From Arthrobacter beigongshangensis (GTDB taxonomy: Bacteria; Bacillota; Bacilli; Bacillales_A; Planococcaceae), in assembly GCF_016820585.1 (NCBI RefSeq), contig NZ_JADHDX010000008.1:62001-126000 (forward strand): 64,000 nucleotides of DNA, written 5' to 3'. Shown piece after piece: positions 61,062 through 64,000 of this stretch; the stretch's first letter is position 1, and each line of letters begins with the position of its first letter. Under the pieces are notes generated by a model that saw only the letters and a list, made by a program, of their open reading frames with translations, did no database searches and was not told the origin of the DNA. The translations under genes were made by a program, and so were the position numbers.

Positions 61062-61255
61062 TCCCCACACCCCCTATTACCTATTCTGCTAATGAATCCC
61101 ATTTCCCTTTCAAACCACCCAAAAAACCAAATGCATTTCATCCATCATTTTCTGCAAGTCACTCGTCAATTCACGCGAGTCACCGAAATCGCAACGACAA
61201 CTAAAGCAAAACAACATACACTTGGGTTACAAAGTACTGAAGCGGAGGGATTACG

Positions 61256-61975
61256 ATGAACATCATCAACGTCAACAATTTACAAAAAACATATGGCAAC
61301 AACCACGTTCTAAAAGGACTGGACTTTCAAGCGAAGGAAGGGGAAGTCATCGGGGTTATTGGGAAAAACGGGGCAGGCAAATCGACATTTCTTGAAATCC
61401 TCATGACAATCAAACAGTACGATACAGGAAACGTTGTCCTTTTTAATGAAGATATTAAAGCACTCTCAACGAATCGCCTAGAACAAATCCGGCAACAAAT
61501 TTCCGTCGTCCTGCAGCCGACTGAATTTTACAAAACGCTAAAAGTAGTTGAGCTGCTGAAATTATTCAAAGCCTATTACAAATCACCACTCGACATCAAC
61601 ACCATCATCGAGGACTTCAAATTGGAGCCACATCGTAAAAAATATTTCGATAAGCTTTCTGGTGGATGGAAGCAAATTGTCAGTCTAGCGATTGCTTTTT
61701 TATCACAACCAAAACTGTTAATTCTGGATGAACCAACAACTGGTTTAGATCCTCATATGCGCAACATCCTTTGGTCATACATTACAGATTACAACAAGCG
61801 CACAGGCGGCACGGTCATTTTAACGACACATAATATGGATGAAATCGAAATGTACTGCGACAAAGTGATGCTCATCAATAACGGCATCACTGAACTCTAC
61901 GATACAACAGAAGGTATTTTGGCATCGGGTTATAAATCAATCAATGATTTCTATCTTAGGAAGGTATCATTGTAA
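61256..61975 (+). CDS. ABC transporter ATPase (ABC-2 type)
   Basis: A 239-residue ATPase. Walker A GKNGAGKST is near residue 36, signature LSGGWKQIVSLAI near 135, Walker B LLILDEPTTGLD near 157, and the switch His in TTHNMDE. The signature has GGW in place of GGQ or GGM, a small deviation. GCGGAGGG precedes the ATG. Its partner permease gene follows after 183 bases that contain a 21-bp repeat array. Confidence 0.88.
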   Translation: MNIINVNNLQKTYGNNHVLKGLDFQAKEGEVIGVIGKNGAGKSTFLEILMTIKQYDTGNVVLFNEDIKALSTNRLEQIRQQISVVLQPTEFYKTLKVVELLKLFKAYYKSPLDINTIIEDFKLEPHRKKYFDKLSGGWKQIVSLAIAFLSQPKLLILDEPTTGLDPHMRNILWSYITDYNKRTGGTVILTTHNMDEIEMYCDKVMLINNGITELYDTTEGILASGYKSINDFYLRKVSL

Positions 61976-62016
61976 GCAGAATAGCGCTAACTCCAGATAA
62001 ATCTTTCGGAAAGCGA

Positions 62017-62113
62017 GTTTGCTTGCACTCACCACGGGTTTACTTGCACTCACTATAAGTTTGCTTGCACCACTTGCCCATTTGCTTGCACTCAAAACGA
62101 GTTTGCTTGCAAA
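62017..62113. repeat. Tandem array of five 21-bp units (array 4)
   Basis: Units begin at 62017, 62038, 62059, 62080 and 62101, exactly 21 bp apart. The fixed word is GTTTGCTTGCACTCA, with six variable bases between units. The array lies inside a transporter operon, between ATPase and permease genes. No stop-free small gene with a ribosome site was seen. Confidence 0.88.
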
Positions 62114-62158
62114 TGATGACCTTCGAACTACCAACTTATTAATAAAGGGGAGAAAAAT

Positions 62159-62902
62159 ATGTTAGCGACACAATTAAAATACGATTTACTCATGTTCTCA
62201 AGAGAATTGTTTTACTTAGTCTTCACGATTATCGTCCCACCCGTCACATATCTGTTCATGGGGCAATTGTTTGGCAATCAAACATACGCAGGAAATCTAA
62301 GTTATGCAGAAACGTACACACCATCATTCATTTTACTCATTACATTCGGCGTTATCTTTTTCGCCTTCGGTTTCGATCAAGTGATGAATCGCACAACCGG
62401 CGTCGAAAAACGCATCAGCCTGTCACCTGTACCGAAAAAAATGCTGTTGCTGTCAGCTATTTTGAAGTCCATCATCATTACAAGTATCGGCTTTTTCCTT
62501 GTCTACGGCATCGGGATGATTGCGTATGATTTAGCGTTCCAGCCAGCACGTTTTCTAAGTGCTTACGGGTTCTTCATCATCCTGAACGCTGTACTGCTCG
62601 TCATTTCTTCAGCAATCTATTCTTTATTCAAAAGCATGAACGCCGCACTGGTTTTTTCTATCGTCATTTTCCAAGTTGTTATGATTACAGGTGGCTTTAC
62701 AATGCCCATTGCTATGATGCCGAAGTTCGTTCAAGTCATGGCAGATGTGAATCCGCTCTACCATATGAACAACCTCTTCATTGCAGTTTGGAATGGACAG
62801 CTTGTGTTTGACAACAGCACATTCATCTCCATCAGTTACATTGTTGGTTTAGTACTCGTCGCATTAATCATCATTAGCTTTACGAATAAAAGACGAAGTT
62901 AA
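62159..62902 (+). CDS. ABC-2 type transporter permease
   Basis: A 247-residue permease with six membrane helices. It contains a cytosolic region NRTTGVEKRISLSPVPKKML that touches the ATPase, and TGGFTMPIAMMPKFVQVMAD before the last helix, both typical of ABC-2 exporters of drugs, peptides or lipids. AAGGGGAG precedes the start. The partner ATPase is upstream, LytTR and DUF3021 genes downstream. Confidence 0.88.
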   Translation: MLATQLKYDLLMFSRELFYLVFTIIVPPVTYLFMGQLFGNQTYAGNLSYAETYTPSFILLITFGVIFFAFGFDQVMNRTTGVEKRISLSPVPKKMLLLSAILKSIIITSIGFFLVYGIGMIAYDLAFQPARFLSAYGFFIILNAVLLVISSAIYSLFKSMNAALVFSIVIFQVVMITGGFTMPIAMMPKFVQVMADVNPLYHMNNLFIAVWNGQLVFDNSTFISISYIVGLVLVALIIISFTNKRRS

Positions 62903-62964
62903 TAGACTACTCCAAGACAATCGTAGATGAATTGTATACACTATTGTCTAAGGGGGGCTTACGT

Positions 62965-63426
62965 ATGAAAGTGTCATTGAACATCGATAGTGACTATACA
63001 GAAACAAAAGTGACGATTGAATCCCCGGAATTGGATCATTCCGTTCAGGAGATTTTGGATTTCATAAAAGGAAGAGAAACGGAGTTCTTGGTCGGAAAAG
63101 ACGGCGATATGCAGCATATTCTAAAGCCAGGCGACATCCACTATTGCCACAGCGAAAAGGATGGAGTTGTCGCCGTCACAGCCGATGGTTCTTTTAAATT
63201 AAAAGAGAAGTTATACGAGCTGGAGGAAATCCTTCCTTCGAATAAATTCGTCCGGCTCTCCAAATCCGTCATCGCTAATCTTCATGAAATGAGTAGTTTT
63301 GAAGCGTCCTTCAACGGAACACTCTGCGTCTATTTTAAGTCGGGGGCAAAGGAATACGTTTCTCGCACATACGTCAACACCATTAAAGAATCATTGAAAA
63401 TGAACAAGAGGAGGGGAAACGAATGA
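62965..63426 (+). CDS. LytTR family DNA-binding regulator
   Basis: A 153-residue protein without receiver domain. The C-terminal LytTR domain (about 50-145) shows IHYCHSEKDGVVAVTADGSF, LPSNKFVRLSKSVIANL and GAKEYVSRTYVN. Start at 62965 behind AAGGGGGG. It overlaps the following DUF3021 membrane gene by four bases (ATGA). Such LytTR/membrane-protein pairs commonly form regulator and inhibitor; control of the upstream ABC genes is inferred. Confidence 0.88.
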   Translation: MKVSLNIDSDYTETKVTIESPELDHSVQEILDFIKGRETEFLVGKDGDMQHILKPGDIHYCHSEKDGVVAVTADGSFKLKEKLYELEEILPSNKFVRLSKSVIANLHEMSSFEASFNGTLCVYFKSGAKEYVSRTYVNTIKESLKMNKRRGNE

Positions 63427-63836
63427 AAACCTTTTTATTCCGTAGTATGATCGGCATTTTCTTCGGGGCATTTATCGCTGTACTCTTAACGAATTCCGTC
63501 GTTTATTTTGGCGAGCAGGACGTGTTAGACGGGCAATTATTCTTGAAAAATTCACTTGGCTCTATTTTCAGCGGATGGTTTTTCACAGTCAGCCCACTCT
63601 ATTTTGAAAATACCAATTTACGACTCTCTCAACAGACCGCGCTCCATTTTATAACTGTCGTTGTTCTATATTTTATCCTAGCATTCGGCATTGGCTGGAT
63701 TCCATTTACCTGGAGCAGTTTTGCGCTGACACTAGGATTATTCATTGTCGTCTATGCTATTTTCTGGACTGCCTTCTATCTTTATTTCAGAAAGCAAGCA
63801 AAGAAATTGAATGCGGAATTGAATGGATTTTCGTAA
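63423..63836 (+). CDS. DUF3021 family membrane protein
   Basis: A 137-residue protein with four membrane helices (about 7-27, 44-62, 74-94 and 98-120) and a basic tail. It matches the DUF3021 proteins usually found beside LytTR regulators. It may hold the regulator at the membrane or block it, as proposed for LytTR regulatory systems of streptococci. Start overlaps the LytTR stop. Confidence 0.82.
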   Translation: MKTFLFRSMIGIFFGAFIAVLLTNSVVYFGEQDVLDGQLFLKNSLGSIFSGWFFTVSPLYFENTNLRLSQQTALHFITVVVLYFILAFGIGWIPFTWSSFALTLGLFIVVYAIFWTAFYLYFRKQAKKLNAELNGFS

Positions 63837-63867
63837 TTAAAAGCTGTACTAGGGAATCCTTCTAACA

Positions 63868-63966
63868 ACGCTTGGCGCTCGGGGATGCCTCCCGCGATAA
63901 GCCAGACAGAAAACCGCTGTCCGTCTTATCACTCCGGCTACCCCGTGTAAGGCGCCTGCGCTGGAG
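63868..63966. repeat. GC-rich hairpin element at the right edge
   Basis: Nested arms: GGCGC/GCGCC outside, CGGGG/CCCCG, and an inner stem GATAAG-C-CAGACAG / CTGTCCG-T-CTTATC. Base composition is clearly higher in GC than the surroundings. It has the look of a dispersed intergenic repeat or structured RNA. No gene was found in it. Confidence 0.6.
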
Positions 63967-64000
63967 ATTAAGTAAAATCATAAATTCATCATTTATAGAT

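Overview
The window looks like chromosome from a low-to-mid GC Gram-positive of the Bacillales, most plausibly Planococcaceae (Sporosarcina-like). This rests on many close Bacillus subtilis-type orthologues (hmp/nsrR, yclNOPQ, niaP, hflX, yerD, sigV/rsiV, floT, yeeI, ppaC), strong AGGAGG ribosome binding sites, frequent GTG/TTG starts and LAAC-type lipoprotein signals. No rRNA, tRNA, CRISPR array, prophage or intact transposase was seen.

Layout. 0-8 kb: YceI fragment, DsbA-like oxidoreductase, Mn-dependent pyrophosphatase, NsrR next to its target Hmp, DNA repair and nucleotide-cleaning enzymes, and the niacin transporter with a probable NiaR operator. 8-15 kb: a FapA-type protein and a Fur-controlled yclNOPQ siderophore importer. 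15-25 kb: ABC exporter, HflX, PutP, YerD, nitroreductase, methyltransferase. 25-33 kb: small secreted proteins, the SigV/RsiV pair, and a GntR-controlled acid-sugar operon (dehydrogenase, DUF1537 kinase, GntP permease). 33-46 kb: HIT, FumC, Nudix, efflux, HD-GYP, a SigW-type nfeD-floT pair, DUF47-Pit, cold-shock protein, MMPL exporter. 46-54 kb: RlmA, CAP protein, Cu/Zn SOD, PurC, and an HMA protein / P-type ATPase / Crp-Fnr regulator operon. 54-61 kb: an accessory stretch of acetyltransferases, Nudix, nucleotidyltransferase and VanW, with two genes broken in homopolymer runs. 61-64 kb: ABC transporter plus LytTR/DUF3021.

The most unusual signal is non-coding. Four intergenic arrays (about 1.0, 14.2, 53.0-53.8 and 62.0 kb) have different sequences but the same syntax: short units repeated every 21 bp (19-21), each with a fixed word and a short variable linker. 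The 53 kb array is a higher-order repeat in which four such units form an 82-bp block repeated more than nine times. A second, unrelated repeat family of serial hairpins occurs three times (24.9, 39.9 and 43.2 kb). One copy separates nfeD from floT and one resembles the end of an IS200/IS605-type element. Further unexplained structures are a 28-bp perfect palindrome, a four-way-junction-like element, a 14-bp inverted repeat and a GC-rich hairpin at the right edge.

Four small genes (30 to 54 codons) were found by reading the sequence directly. Promoters and operators were read by eye and should be treated as predictions.
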